Positions 42,853-52,055 of a stretch of DNA of 64,000 bases are shown piece after piece. Location of the stretch: contig NZ_ABEA03000041.1 of assembly GCF_000171235.2 (NCBI RefSeq), positions 176,561 through 240,560 of the forward strand, read 5' to 3'. The notes under the pieces are model-generated. The model was not told the DNA's origin and searched no databases. It saw only the letters and a list, made by a program, of their open reading frames with translations. Every line of letters starts with the position of its first letter. The stretch's first letter is position 1. Both the position numbers and the translations under genes were made by a program. This DNA comes from Geminisphaera colitermitum TAV2 (lineage in GTDB: Bacteria; Verrucomicrobiota; Verrucomicrobiia; Opitutales; Opitutaceae).

Positions 42853-43344
42853 TCATTTTCCGGCCACGGTTGGACCATCGCACCACACACCGTCGATCAA
42901 CGTCACCTTGGGCACGGCGGGCAATCCGGTCTCGTTGCGCGAAAGCTGGCCTGCCAGCAATTCCACTGCCGTCGAAAAAATCTCCCCCCACGACTGCCGG
43001 ATGCCCGCCATTGGGCGCGCCCCGCCATTAAGCACATCCAGGCACGCGTAGCTCACCTGCGTCGGCACCGCGATGCCGCGACAGCCAAGCCAGTCGAGTA
43101 ACACATCACGACTCATGCCGATGATCGCGTCCGGCCCGGTCTGGTCGAACCACCGGTAAAACTCGTCACGATTCATCTCGAACCCCGTCAATAATGCGGT
43201 TGTAGCGATAATTGGGATACTTGCCGCCATTATCGTCCCCACTGTCGGCACGGTCCGCCGCTCCGACGGCAGTATGCGCACGCTCGCCAAAACCACGCTG
43301 GCCGACGGCACACCGCCGTCATTCGAGATCCTCCTGCGCAACAT
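42853..43344 (-). pseudogene. C-terminal remnant of a LacI/GntR-type sugar regulator
   Basis: FEMNRDEFYRWFDQTGPDAIIGMSRDVLLDWLGCRGIAVPTQVSYACLDV, then IRQSWGEIFSTAVELLAGQLSRNETGLPAVPKVTLIDGVWCDG, matches the end of a periplasmic-binding-protein-like effector domain from a LacI-family regulator. The helix-turn-helix and first half are absent; the first 50 residues of the open frame are not family-like. Around 43230-43355 the plus strand reads RRSDGSMRTLAKTTLADGTPPSFEILLRNIRR and stops, which may be the tail of yet another lost gene. Confidence 0.6.
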
Positions 43345-43415
43345 CCGCCGTTAACACCGCGCAACCATTTGCCCCCCGCACATCCCCGCACCACGCCCCC
43401 CGCCGCGCCGTGCGC

Positions 43416-45071
43416 TCACTTCTCCGGTGCCACGTAGTCGCGCGGGCCACCCAGCCGCATGAACTGGCGGTATAGAAGCCACGACGACGCGAGCGCGATT
43501 AGCGCAAGGATGCAGGCGGTGACAAAAGTGAGCCGGTAGTTTTGCACGCCGGCCGTGATGCCCCAGTCGCGCGTGAACGGGATGCGCTCAAAAATGTCGG
43601 CGACGAACGCCCCCACGCGATTGTTGCCGTCAATAATCATTCCCATTGCCGGCGCGAACGCCATGCCGCCGATCGAGCCAAGCAGCCCGCCCGCCGAGGC
43701 AAACTGCGCATAACGCTGATGCGGCAAAAGCTTCATCCCGAGCGACGCTGCGCTCGTGAAGTAACAGCCGCTGATGATGCCGTGAAATACCCACGCCGTC
43801 AGGAATGTGCTCGGAGTGTCCGCGTAACAAGCGCCCCACGCCATGGCGACAGCGTAAAGAAAAAGGAAACACATGCCCATGCGCAGCGGGTGAAACCGAT
43901 CCGCCATCCAACCCAGAAACCACGACAAACACAACGAACACGTATACGTGAGCGCCAATGCGTGACCGTATCGCGTCATATCAATCCCAAGCGATTCCCG
44001 ATAACGGATCGCGAACACATTGATCGGGTTGAAACACAGACCCGCCATCATCGTGAACAGGAAAAAGGTAAAATAGTAGCGGCTAAAGTAACACTCACGG
44101 CAATACGTCCAGACATTGCGCGCAAAATTGACGCACCAATTTCCAATCGGATTCCTGATCTTGCGCGGCGGCACGGGGGGGGGGGGGGGATAGTTGCCCT
44201 CCTTCACCTTGTAACAGACCCACATGAAGGCCACGCCGTAAAAGACGCCGATCACGGACAGGAGCAGCGAAAAGTAAAAAAACGTCCCCGTCCCCTTGTC
44301 CTTGTCCAACATGCCCACGAGCCAGAAATTGAAAATGATGCCATCAATCAGGCTGATCGCACGGAACAGCCCGTAAAAACGTCCGAGTAGTGGTTTTGGA
44401 ACTACATCGTTGATAAGGCCGCCGAAGACCGAGCCACCGATGATGGTTGCAAACTCAAAAGCCGCCCAAAAAACGCCGAAGCAGGCAATCGAAACCGAAA
44501 TCGGGTCCTGGAGGTGTCCGATGAGCCACGCGCCAGGCACCGAGCCATCGAGCAAGCCGTGGAGCCAGCCGCCGAAAACATGCTCCTTGGCAAGCACGGC
44601 GTGGAGCCAGCGCGCAATAATCGGCGTCGCCGCCAGCCCCAACATGCCGACAGCCGCGAAGGGCGTTGTGACCAGCAAAAAAGGAATACGTCGCCCATAT
44701 TTGCCACGATGCCGGTCGGACTTCATGCTGATGATAGGACCAAGAATGAAGTGGAGCGCGGCCGGAAACGAAGCCGTCAGCAACGCGAACGTCCACTGCG
44801 ACACATTCATCTGCGTGAGATACCACTGCGCCATCGTCCCCACCGAGCGGTCGCGCATCGACCACGAAAAATCCCCCCACAGCAGCCATAGAAAAAGCAC
44901 GATGATGCCGCTGGTCGTGTAAGTCAGCGTGCCCACCGTCCAACTTTTTTTCCCCGTGGCCGGATCCACGTGAATGTAGGACGCCTCACTGCCCGGCCTA
45001 GGCGCGGCGGCAGAGGCGGGCGTGGAGTTGGCGGCGGGGGGGGGGGGGGGGGGATTGGACGGGTTGCTCAT
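43416..45071 (-). CDS. MFS sugar transporter (GPH/SLC45-like)
   Basis: 551 residues from the ATG starting MSNPSN. After a ~60-residue Pro/Ala-rich cytoplasmic lead there are about 12 membrane segments. MKSDRHRGKYGRRIPFLLVTTPF between helices 2 and 3 is the D-R-x-G-R-R loop of GPH/sucrose-type symporters, and helix-rich LTYTCSLCLSWFLGWMADRFHPLRMGM marks the second half. It is expected to take up a di- or oligosaccharide with a cation. Two G tracts on plus (45036-45053 and 44175-44189) code Pro inserts in the N-terminal tail and a cytoplasmic loop. The dead GH and LacI fragments beside it suggest it once served that locus. Confidence 0.85.
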   Translation of the reverse strand: MSNPSNPPPPPPAANSTPASAAAPRPGSEASYIHVDPATGKKSWTVGTLTYTTSGIIVLFLWLLWGDFSWSMRDRSVGTMAQWYLTQMNVSQWTFALLTASFPAALHFILGPIISMKSDRHRGKYGRRIPFLLVTTPFAAVGMLGLAATPIIARWLHAVLAKEHVFGGWLHGLLDGSVPGAWLIGHLQDPISVSIACFGVFWAAFEFATIIGGSVFGGLINDVVPKPLLGRFYGLFRAISLIDGIIFNFWLVGMLDKDKGTGTFFYFSLLLSVIGVFYGVAFMWVCYKVKEGNYPPPPPVPPRKIRNPIGNWCVNFARNVWTYCRECYFSRYYFTFFLFTMMAGLCFNPINVFAIRYRESLGIDMTRYGHALALTYTCSLCLSWFLGWMADRFHPLRMGMCFLFLYAVAMAWGACYADTPSTFLTAWVFHGIISGCYFTSAASLGMKLLPHQRYAQFASAGGLLGSIGGMAFAPAMGMIIDGNNRVGAFVADIFERIPFTRDWGITAGVQNYRLTFVTACILALIALASSWLLYRQFMRLGGPRDYVAPEK

Positions 45072-45456
45072 GGAATGACGGGGAGTGGACGAGTTGTGAT
45101 AGTCTTGGGAAAAAAGGGTGTCGGGTGTTGCGGAAAGAAACGTCAAAGGTGAGGCAACCTGACCCGGCCGCCAACCCATGCCCTGAGGCTCCCGAATCAA
45201 GGACAGGAAACCCGGGGTGAATCAAAAACCAAAATCCCCTCCCTTAGCACAAAACTGATCCTGCCTCATGTTTTGTGCAGATGAGAAGACATCATCCGTC
45301 CGCCCTGCCATTCCCCCCCCTTGTCACACCGCCAGTGCTTTGCCATCGACGCCCCCTGCCAAACCTGAATTTCTCGCACACCATTTTCCAGCACGCCATT
45401 TAATCAGACCAGACCACCTGCATGCCCGCGGATCCTGCCACTATCCATCTTCGCCC
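45072..45456. other. Intergenic region, divergent promoters
   Basis: 385 bases between the divergent transporter and kinase genes. The only structures seen are an inverted repeat GCACAAAAC/GTTTTGTGC (45247-45255 and 45270-45278), which could be an operator or hairpin, and a C8 run (45313-45320). No gene is supported. Confidence 0.5.
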
Positions 45457-46218
45457 ATGGCCCACAGCACTCACATTCTAGACCTGCTGGCCGCCTACTT
45501 TGACGGACGCACCTTCGCCCCCGCCGCCCTCGTCGCCCTCAAACGCGGGCGCTTTGGCAACGCCGTCGTTTACCGCTACCGCGACTCCGCCGCTGCCGTT
45601 GACTGGATCATCAAGGACTTTCACCACTCCCCGTGGTGGATGCGCCTCACCTTCGCCCGTTTTTTCATCAAACAAGAATACCGCGCCCTCTCCCACCTTC
45701 AGGGCCTCCCCGGCATCGCGTCGGAAGTCCACCGCCTCTCCCCCCTCACCGTCATCTACCCCTACGTCCAAGGCACCTCTCTGGCCAGCCTGCCCAAGAA
45801 CAGCGTGCCCAAGACATTTTTTCTGGAAATGGAAACCATTGTGGAAGCCATGCACGCGCGCGGCATGGTGCACCTCGACCTGCGCAACCTGGGCAACATC
45901 CTGTGCAGCGACGACGGACATCCCCACCTCATCGATTTTCAGTCCGCCTTTCGCCTTCCCCGCTGGACGCCCAAATGGTTGCGCCGCGTCCTTTGCAACG
46001 CCGACCGCTCCGGCATCTACAAAAGCTGGGCGCGACGCGGCACCGACCCCCTCGACCCCGAACGCGAAGCCTTCCTGCGGCGCGCCAATCGCATAAGAAA
46101 ACTCTGGATTCTGCGCGGCTATCCACTCAGCAAATTCAAACGCTGGCTGAAAAAGAAATTCGCCCGCAAACCCACCCCTCCCCCCCCCCCCGCTCCGCCG
46201 CCTCATAACTTCCGATAG
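45457..46218 (+). CDS. RIO/lipopolysaccharide-kinase-like protein
   Basis: 253 residues from the ATG starting MAHSTHILDLL. A kinase-like fold is shown by WIIKDFHHS (probable ATP-contacting Lys), VHLDLRNLGNIL (catalytic Asp141, Asn147) and HLIDFQSAF (Asp160, DFQ replacing DFG). This combination is seen in Kdo/heptose kinases and related small kinases acting on envelope sugars; a protein substrate cannot be excluded. The C-terminus is basic and ends in a Pro run coded by C12 (46180-46191). It is followed by lpdA but the functions look unrelated. Confidence 0.72.
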   Translation: MAHSTHILDLLAAYFDGRTFAPAALVALKRGRFGNAVVYRYRDSAAAVDWIIKDFHHSPWWMRLTFARFFIKQEYRALSHLQGLPGIASEVHRLSPLTVIYPYVQGTSLASLPKNSVPKTFFLEMETIVEAMHARGMVHLDLRNLGNILCSDDGHPHLIDFQSAFRLPRWTPKWLRRVLCNADRSGIYKSWARRGTDPLDPEREAFLRRANRIRKLWILRGYPLSKFKRWLKKKFARKPTPPPPPAPPPHNFR

Positions 46219-46290
46219 ATTTTGTGATCATGCGTTTGCCCTTTTGACCAGACCGGCAACCTTCACACTCTCTCCCACACACCACCACAC

Positions 46291-47694
46291 ATGGCTGCAT
46301 CCACGGAATACGATCTTATTGTCATTGGCGGCGGGCCCGCAGGCTACGCAGGCGCGATCCGCGCCGGACAACTCGGCAAAAAAGTCGCCTGCATCGAACT
46401 CGAACGCGCCGGCGGCACCTGCCTCAACTGGGGCTGCATCCCAACAAAAGCCCTCCTCAAAAGCGCCGAACTCTACCAAAAAATGAAAAAGAGCGACGTT
46501 TACGGCATCACCGCCAAAGACGTCACCTTCGACTTCGCCAAAGTCATGAGCCGCTCGCGCGACGTGTCCGCGCAGATGGCCAAAGGCATCGAATTCCTCT
46601 TCAAGAAAAACAAAGTCGATTACTTCGTTGGCAAAGGCCACGTCCCCGCCGCCGGCATGGTCGAAATCACCGAAGGCGAACACAAAGGAAAGTTCTTCAA
46701 AACCAAAAACATCCTCATCGCCACCGGCTGCAAAATGCGCCGCATCCCCGGCCTCGATTACGACGGCGTGCGCGTCATGACCTCGCGCGAAGCCCTCGCC
46801 AACACCAAGCTCCCCGAATCCATCATCATCGTCGGCGCCGGTGCCATTGGCGTGGAGTTTGCCTACTTCTTCAACGCCCTCGGCACCAAAGTCACCCTCG
46901 TCGAGATGCTCCCGCAAATTCTTCCCGTGGAGGATCAGGAAATCGCCAAAACCCTCCACCGCGCCTTCGACAAACAAGGCATCACCACGCTCGTGGACAC
47001 CAAGTGCGAAAACTTCCGCGTCGGCAAAAACACCGTCAAAGTCGACCTCGTTACCGGCGACAAAAAGCAGGAAGTCGAAGCCGAGTTGCTCCTCTCCGCC
47101 ATCGGCGTCGTGGCCAACATCGACGGCGTCCTCGGCAAATCGATCAAAGCCGAACTCGACCGCAACTACCTCAAAGTCGGCCCCGACTACCAGACCACCA
47201 CGCCCGGCATCTATGCCGCCGGCGACATCATCGGCCCGCCCTGGCTCGCGCACATCGCCACCTTCGAAGCCGTCAACGCCGTCAACGGCCTGTTTGGCCA
47301 CGGCACGCCCAAGCGGATCGGGGATAAAAACTTCCCCGGCTGCACCTACTGCCAGCCCCAGGTCGCCTCCATCGGCCTCACCGAAAAAGCCGCCAGAGAT
47401 AAAAAACTCGACATCAAGATCGGCAAATTCCCCTTCACCGCCTCTGGCAAAGCCGTCGCATCGGCCGAGAGCGAAGGATTTGTGAAAGTCGTCACCGACG
47501 CCAAGACCGGCGAGATTTACGGCGCGCACATCATCGGCAACGAAGCCACCGAACTCATCGCCGAGTACGGCCTGGCCATCGAACTGGAAGCCTCTGTCGA
47601 AGAAATTCACCAGACCATCCACGCCCACCCGACGCTCAGCGAAGCCATCATGGAAGCCGCCGCCTCCTCCATGGGCGAGGCCATCCATATCTAA
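46291..47694 (+). CDS. lpdA: Dihydrolipoyl dehydrogenase
   Basis: 467 residues; the E3 flavoprotein of 2-oxoacid dehydrogenase and glycine cleavage complexes. FAD site VIGGGPAGYAGAIRAGQLG, redox pair Cys44/Cys49 in GGTCLNWGCIPTK, NAD site IIVGAGAIGVEFA, the TTTPGIYAAGDI segment and the C-terminal catalytic HAHPTLSEAIMEA. All catalytic residues are present. No E1 or E2 gene is adjacent. Confidence 0.96.
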   Translation: MAASTEYDLIVIGGGPAGYAGAIRAGQLGKKVACIELERAGGTCLNWGCIPTKALLKSAELYQKMKKSDVYGITAKDVTFDFAKVMSRSRDVSAQMAKGIEFLFKKNKVDYFVGKGHVPAAGMVEITEGEHKGKFFKTKNILIATGCKMRRIPGLDYDGVRVMTSREALANTKLPESIIIVGAGAIGVEFAYFFNALGTKVTLVEMLPQILPVEDQEIAKTLHRAFDKQGITTLVDTKCENFRVGKNTVKVDLVTGDKKQEVEAELLLSAIGVVANIDGVLGKSIKAELDRNYLKVGPDYQTTTPGIYAAGDIIGPPWLAHIATFEAVNAVNGLFGHGTPKRIGDKNFPGCTYCQPQVASIGLTEKAARDKKLDIKIGKFPFTASGKAVASAESEGFVKVVTDAKTGEIYGAHIIGNEATELIAEYGLAIELEASVEEIHQTIHAHPTLSEAIMEAAASSMGEAIHI

Positions 47695-47710
47695 AAAAAT
47701 GGCCCAGATG

Positions 47711-47816
47711 TTTTTAGACAGAATTAACAGAATTCTCAAAATTACCCAAATGCTCTGAGGTAACTCGTCCTCAATTCCATCTATTCTGAAAATTCTGTTA
47801 ATTCTGTCTAAAAAAA
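47711..47816. mobile_element. Empty palindromic element, AGACAGAATTAAC type
   Basis: TTTTTAGACAGAATTAACAG faces its complement CTGTTAATTCTGTCTAAAAA across about 40 bases. The ends match those flanking the GxxExxY gene at 28615-29118, but there is no gene inside. It lies just after the lpdA stop. Confidence 0.8.
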
Positions 47817-47910
47817 GACCCGGACTGAACTCTTTAGTAGGCAGAAAAATCTGTGATTCTCCGTGCCTTTGTGTCTCTGTCGTTAACTCATTTTCCGAAA
47901 ACGCATCATC

Positions 47911-48426
47911 ATGACGACCCTCACACCCGAACAAAAAGCCGCTGTCGCCACTTGGGTGGCCGCTGGCGACAACCTCTCCGCCATCCAGAAACGCCTCAAC
48001 GAGGAGTTCCAAGTTTCCATGACCTACATGGACGTGCGCTTCCTCGTCGATGACCTCGACCTCACGCTCAAGGACCCCGTGGCCAAGGCCGACGCCTCCG
48101 ACGTATCCAAGTCCCCCCCCCCCCCCCCCGGTGCCACCAATTCGCCGGACGAGGACGACGACATCGACGAAACGTTGCCCGCCACTCCGCCCGACGGCAC
48201 CGCTGGCAACGTCCGGATCGACGTGGACAACGTGACGCTCATTCCCGGTGCCATCGTCAGCGGTTCCGTCACCTTTAGCGACGGCGTCACCGGCAAATGG
48301 ATCGTGGACCAGCAAGGCCGGCCCGGCTTCACGCAAGTCAGCCGCGAAGGCTACCGCCCCACCAAGGAAGACGCGCAAGCCTTCATGCAAAAACTCGACG
48401 AAGCCCTCCGCCAAAAAGGCTACTAA
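47911..48426 (+). CDS. Conserved-looking hypothetical protein with Pro-tract linker
   Basis: 171 residues. The N-terminal helical part (LTPEQKAAVATWVAAGDNLSAIQKRLNEEFQVSMTYMDVRFLVDDLDLTL) resembles a small HTH-like helical domain. A poly-Pro run (SPPPPPG) coded by C17 (48113-48129) and an acidic stretch then lead to a beta-rich C-terminal part (LIPGAIVSGSVTFSDGVTGKWIVDQQGRPGFTQV). No signal peptide. I do not recognise a named family; the regular codon use and start support a real gene. Confidence 0.7.
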   Translation: MTTLTPEQKAAVATWVAAGDNLSAIQKRLNEEFQVSMTYMDVRFLVDDLDLTLKDPVAKADASDVSKSPPPPPGATNSPDEDDDIDETLPATPPDGTAGNVRIDVDNVTLIPGAIVSGSVTFSDGVTGKWIVDQQGRPGFTQVSREGYRPTKEDAQAFMQKLDEALRQKGY

Positions 48427-48480
48427 AAAAAACTGATGGGACGCGAAACGATCCGTGGCGCGGGTTTGTTTTTCTAATTC

Positions 48481-48700
48481 CTAAGGGAACTCCTAAAAAT
48501 TACACAGAGGAGGCACAGAGTTTGGGGAAGCCTGTCCGGTGGAAGGACATTTTCCTCGCGAATGAATGTCTCTGTAATTCATTTATTATAAATAAAATAA
48601 TATTTTTTACGGAAAAAGGAGTAAAGTCGTTTTGTCCTCCCTAAACTCTGTGCCTTCTCTGTGATCTCTGTGTAATTTCTGATTTTTAGAACCACCCCTA
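48481..48700. mobile_element. Palindromic ACACAGAGG-word element, copy c
   Basis: Nearly identical in interior and ends to 7620-7848, with one word fewer at the left end. With short A/T-rich flanks it fills the 320-base gap between the hypothetical gene and the DUF4197 gene; nothing else is seen there. Confidence 0.85.
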
Positions 48701-48746
48701 ATTTCTACTTCCTAAATTCCCCGCCCCCCGACACCCTCCCGCCATC

Positions 48747-49463
48747 ATGAAACGACTCATCCCCCTCTATCTCGCCGCCCTGCTCAGCCTCGCCGCCACC
48801 ACGCACGCGCAAGGCGTCTATGCCAAGGCGCTCCAAGCCGCCAAAAAAGCCGCCGGCACCGCCTCCAGCGGACTCGGCCAGGTCGAACTAATGGAAGGCG
48901 TCACCCAATTTTTCACGACCGGCCTCGATGCCGCAGGCCGTGATTTTGCTCCCAAAACCAAGCTCCCCGGCGATCTCACCAAGTTTCAGAAAGCCCTCGA
49001 AAAAGCCGGACAGAAAGACGCCCTCAAACAACTCAACGACAGCGTCACCCAAATCGCCGACGCCTCTGTTCCCCGCGCCGTCGCCATCCTCAAAGGCATG
49101 CTCAACGAGATCAAAGGCGAAGACATCGTCACCCTCCTCGCCGGCAAAAACACCTCGCTCACGGACGCCTTCCGCGAAGCGACCACCGAACGCCTCAACG
49201 CCCAACTAAAACCCTTCGCCGAGCAAATCGTTCCTGCTGCCAAGCTCGACAAACGCCTCTCGCAAATCGTCTCCGCGCTCGGCGACGCCGGCAAGGACAT
49301 CGACCAGAAGGAGATCGTCGAAAAACTCGTTGAGCTCGCCCAAAAACAGACCGTCAACGGCATCTACGGCGCCCTGAGCTCCTCCGAGGTCAAAGTTCGC
49401 GCCGATCCCGACGCCACCAAAAACAAGGCCATCATCAAAGCCTTTACCTCGATCAAAAAGTAA
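48747..49463 (+). CDS. DUF4197 family secreted protein
   Basis: 238 residues. A signal peptide (MKRLIPLYLAALLSLAATTHAQG) is followed by an all-helical domain: ELMEGVTQFFTTGLDAAGRDFAPKTKLPGDLTKFQKALEKAGQKDALKQLNDSVTQIADASVPRAVAILKGMLNEI and the C-terminal NGIYGALSSSEVKVRADPDATKNKAIIKAF. These match DUF4197 in length and pattern. The family is periplasmic and of unknown function. Confidence 0.8.
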   Translation: MKRLIPLYLAALLSLAATTHAQGVYAKALQAAKKAAGTASSGLGQVELMEGVTQFFTTGLDAAGRDFAPKTKLPGDLTKFQKALEKAGQKDALKQLNDSVTQIADASVPRAVAILKGMLNEIKGEDIVTLLAGKNTSLTDAFREATTERLNAQLKPFAEQIVPAAKLDKRLSQIVSALGDAGKDIDQKEIVEKLVELAQKQTVNGIYGALSSSEVKVRADPDATKNKAIIKAFTSIKK

Positions 49464-49487
49464 CCCGCAGGGAGGACGGAACTCCCC

Positions 49488-50270
49488 GTGGACATCATTT
49501 TTTTAGGCACCGGCACCTCTCATGGCATCCCCATGATTGCCTGCGAGTGCCCGGTGTGCACCTCGACCGACCCGCGCAATCACCGCACCCGCTCCTCCGT
49601 TCATGTCATTATGGACGGCCTGCGCATCCAGATCGATGCCGCCCCCGAATTTCGCCTTCAATGCGTGCGCGAAAAAATCACCGACATCGACCTCTTCATC
49701 CTCACCCACGGCCACGCCGATCACATCGTCGGCATGGATGACCTCCGACGCTTTTGCGACCGCCGCGAAGGCACCGCCCTCCCCGTCTATTCGACCGACG
49801 AAGGCCTCAGCCGCGTACTGGCGATCTACCCCTACGCCATCATCGAACGCCCCGTCACGCAGGGCTACGCCGCCTTTCAACTCACCGTCATGCCCCCCGT
49901 CCTGACGTTCCCCCAAGGCACGATCTCGTCCACCCTGCTCCCCCACGGCGGCGTCAACACCCTCGGCCTCGTCTTTGAAGAGCGCAGCACCGGATGCAAA
50001 TTCACCTACTACACCGACTGCAAGCGCGTGCCCGCCGCCGCTGTCGCCCTGGCTGCCGGTTCCGATGCCGTGGTGCTCGACGGCCTCCGCCCGCAAGAAC
50101 ACCCCACGCACATGAACATCACCGAAGCCCTCGAAGCCGCGCGCGCCATCGCCGCCCCGCAAACCTACCTCACCCACATGGCTCACACCGTGGACCACCC
50201 CACCGTCAGCGCCACCCTTCCCCCCGGCATCGCCCTCGCCCACGACGGCCTCCGCCTCCACTTGGAATAA
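49488..50270 (+). CDS. MBL-fold phosphodiesterase, PhnP-like
   Basis: 260 residues from GTG 49488, with GGAGGA 15 bases upstream. MDIIFLGTGTSHGIPMIACECPVCTSTDPRNHRTRSSVHV is typical of PhnP-type enzymes; the metal site is THGHADHIVGMDDLRRF with later LPHGG, YYTDCK and HMAHTVDHPTV. It is probably a metal-dependent cyclic or phospho-diester hydrolase in the cytoplasm. No phosphonate genes are near. Confidence 0.88.
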   Translation: MDIIFLGTGTSHGIPMIACECPVCTSTDPRNHRTRSSVHVIMDGLRIQIDAAPEFRLQCVREKITDIDLFILTHGHADHIVGMDDLRRFCDRREGTALPVYSTDEGLSRVLAIYPYAIIERPVTQGYAAFQLTVMPPVLTFPQGTISSTLLPHGGVNTLGLVFEERSTGCKFTYYTDCKRVPAAAVALAAGSDAVVLDGLRPQEHPTHMNITEALEAARAIAAPQTYLTHMAHTVDHPTVSATLPPGIALAHDGLRLHLE

Positions 50271-50273
50271 ATC

Positions 50274-50431
50274 TGGAGGGCGGGTCTCCCGACCCGCCGA
50301 CGGTGCGCAGCACCGCCCTTCCGATTCCGGGTGGGCGCGGCTTGCTCCGCGTCTGGCGGGGGATTGGCAACACCCCCCCCCCTCCCCTCCAACGACGGCA
50401 GAATTAACTTGCGACTCCCCGCCCCGCATGG
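50274..50431. repeat. GGAGGGCGGGTCTCC repeat, copy 2, with C10 tract
   Basis: 50274-50323 repeats the double hairpin at 14135-14185; a C10 run follows at 50373-50382. No gene. Confidence 0.75.
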
Positions 50432-50446
50432 ATGCCATTGCTCTGC

Positions 50447-51022
50447 ATGAAACACGCCTCGCCCCTTATTGTTGCAATCCTCCTCGGTTTGGGGATGGCG
50501 ACGGCGTCCGCCCAGAGCAATGCGACCACCCCCGTTGACGCCACCCGGACGAACGCGCAATTCATCCCCGAAGCCACCGTGACCCCCGAGGTGAAGGACA
50601 AAAAGACCGCCGCCCGCCTCCAGTCCAAACGCTTTCAAGACCCCCGCAGCCGCCAGGTCCGGGAAAAAAAACCAGCCCCCGCCGCCGACAAACGCTCCAA
50701 TATCGAACTCAAGGAGACCCGCGAGAAAAACGTCCGCGACAAAAAAGAGATCACCGTCGAAAAGCGCACTCCCGAAAAATCCCTCTACGACGGCAAACGC
50801 TCCCGCATCCAAACCTCCGACCTCTTCGACACCACCCGCAAAACCAACCGCTTCCAATCCTACATCAAGGACGCCGTTCCCCTCACCAAGACAAGCGAAC
50901 CCTACATCGAAAAACGTGCCTCGCTCGACACCATCAACCGCTTCGCTTTCCGCCGCAACGGCATCCCTGCAAGCGACAAAATCACGGTGACGCCCGCCGG
51001 GGATCCGCTTCGCGGAAATTAA
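50447..51022 (+). CDS. Exported hypothetical protein, Lys/Arg-rich
   Basis: 191 residues from ATG 50447. A signal peptide (MKHASPLIVAILLGLGMATASAQS) is followed by a highly charged, largely helical or disordered region (VKDKKTAARLQSKRFQDPRSRQVREKKP, ELKETREKNVRDKKEITVEKRTPEKSLYDGKRSRIQTSDLFD). No recognised domain. It probably stays in the periplasm. Confidence 0.6.
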   Translation: MKHASPLIVAILLGLGMATASAQSNATTPVDATRTNAQFIPEATVTPEVKDKKTAARLQSKRFQDPRSRQVREKKPAPAADKRSNIELKETREKNVRDKKEITVEKRTPEKSLYDGKRSRIQTSDLFDTTRKTNRFQSYIKDAVPLTKTSEPYIEKRASLDTINRFAFRRNGIPASDKITVTPAGDPLRGN

Positions 51023-51205
51023 GGGAGGTTCTGAAAATTCATTTTTGCACAGAAGATAACCAAGAAAACGAAGATGAAGACAGGGAGCATAATTTGTTCT
51101 AAGTTATTTATTTCCAATATTTTATTAAAAAACAAAAATTCCACTTCAATTGATTATCTTCGTTTCCTTCGTTACCTTCTGTGCAATTTTCAGAACCTCC
51201 CTTAA
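51020..51205. mobile_element. Empty palindromic element, GCACAGAAGATAAC type
   Basis: Inner ends at 51045 (TTGCACAGAAGATAACCAAG) and 51186 (complement) match those around the second GxxExxY gene (30199-30698). Outside them, TTAAGGGAGGTTCTGAAAAT and its complement form further ends shared with the ACACAGAGG element at 7620-7848. The AT-rich interior is gene-free. Confidence 0.8.
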
Positions 51206-51233
51206 TTCTTAATTTCTTCGTCAGCCCGCTGCC

Positions 51234-52004
51234 ATGAAGCCCCTCCGATTGTTGCAGTTTAACATCCAGTACGGACAAAATTGGAACGAATCCTCTCCCG
51301 ATCACGCACCATGCGATCTGGAATCGACCATTGAGACGATCCGCCGTCTCTCGCCCGACGTCATCCACCTCCAGGAAGTCGAGCAGGTCGGCGTCGGCGG
51401 TGTGCATCCCGAACCCCCGCCCAACTACACCCGCCTTCGCGCCGCACTCTCCGGCTACGACAGTTGCTTCTCCTACCCGCGCCCCGATCCCCGCGAACTC
51501 CCCTTCGGCATCGGCCTGGCCATCTTCTCGCGCACCCGGCTGCACGACTGCTTCCGCGAAGACCTGCCCTCCCCGCCCGTGGAATTCGTTTTCGACAACC
51601 AGACCACCACCCCGACCGACCGGCTCCTGATCGGTGCCACGACCAAGATCGGCGGTCACACCCTCTCGTTGCTCAACACGCACCTCCTCGCGTTCTTCAT
51701 GCTCAACACCACGAGCATCGAGCACCCTGAGCAACGCCAACGCATTGCCACGCACCTGCAAGGCGCGCGCGGCCCCACCCTCCTGAGCGGCGATTTCAAC
51801 GTGCGCAACCACGAATCCCTGCGGGCGCAGTTCAAGCGCGAAGGCTTCACCACCGTGCAATACGAGAAGCCCACCTGGAAGCGCCAGCCCTACGTGCTCG
51901 ACCACATTTTTTATAACAACGAACTGCGTTGCGTGAGTCACGAAGTCATCACGACCCCCGCGAGCGACCACCACGCCATCGTCGCCGATTTCGAATTTGT
52001 GTAA
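51234..52004 (+). CDS. Endonuclease/exonuclease/phosphatase family protein
   Basis: 256 residues. The EEP motifs are in order: LRLLQFNIQYG, DVIHLQEVEQ (metal Glu), SLLNTHLLAF, LLSGDFNVRN, PYVLDHIFYNNEL and ASDHHAIVADFEF (catalytic His). No signal peptide. Members cut DNA, RNA or phospholipid and phosphoinositide esters; the substrate here is unknown. The gene starts 28 bases after a palindromic element. Confidence 0.85.
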   Translation: MKPLRLLQFNIQYGQNWNESSPDHAPCDLESTIETIRRLSPDVIHLQEVEQVGVGGVHPEPPPNYTRLRAALSGYDSCFSYPRPDPRELPFGIGLAIFSRTRLHDCFREDLPSPPVEFVFDNQTTTPTDRLLIGATTKIGGHTLSLLNTHLLAFFMLNTTSIEHPEQRQRIATHLQGARGPTLLSGDFNVRNHESLRAQFKREGFTTVQYEKPTWKRQPYVLDHIFYNNELRCVSHEVITTPASDHHAIVADFEFV

Positions 52005-52055
52005 ATTCCCAAGGAGTGCCCCTCCCCCCCCCCTCCGTCCCATCGTCCATTGCCC

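Noticed and set aside
45247..45278. GCACAAAAC inverted repeat as a terminator
   Set aside because: It lies in a divergent promoter region with no gene ending nearby and no T tract, so an operator is equally likely; left as an unassigned structure.
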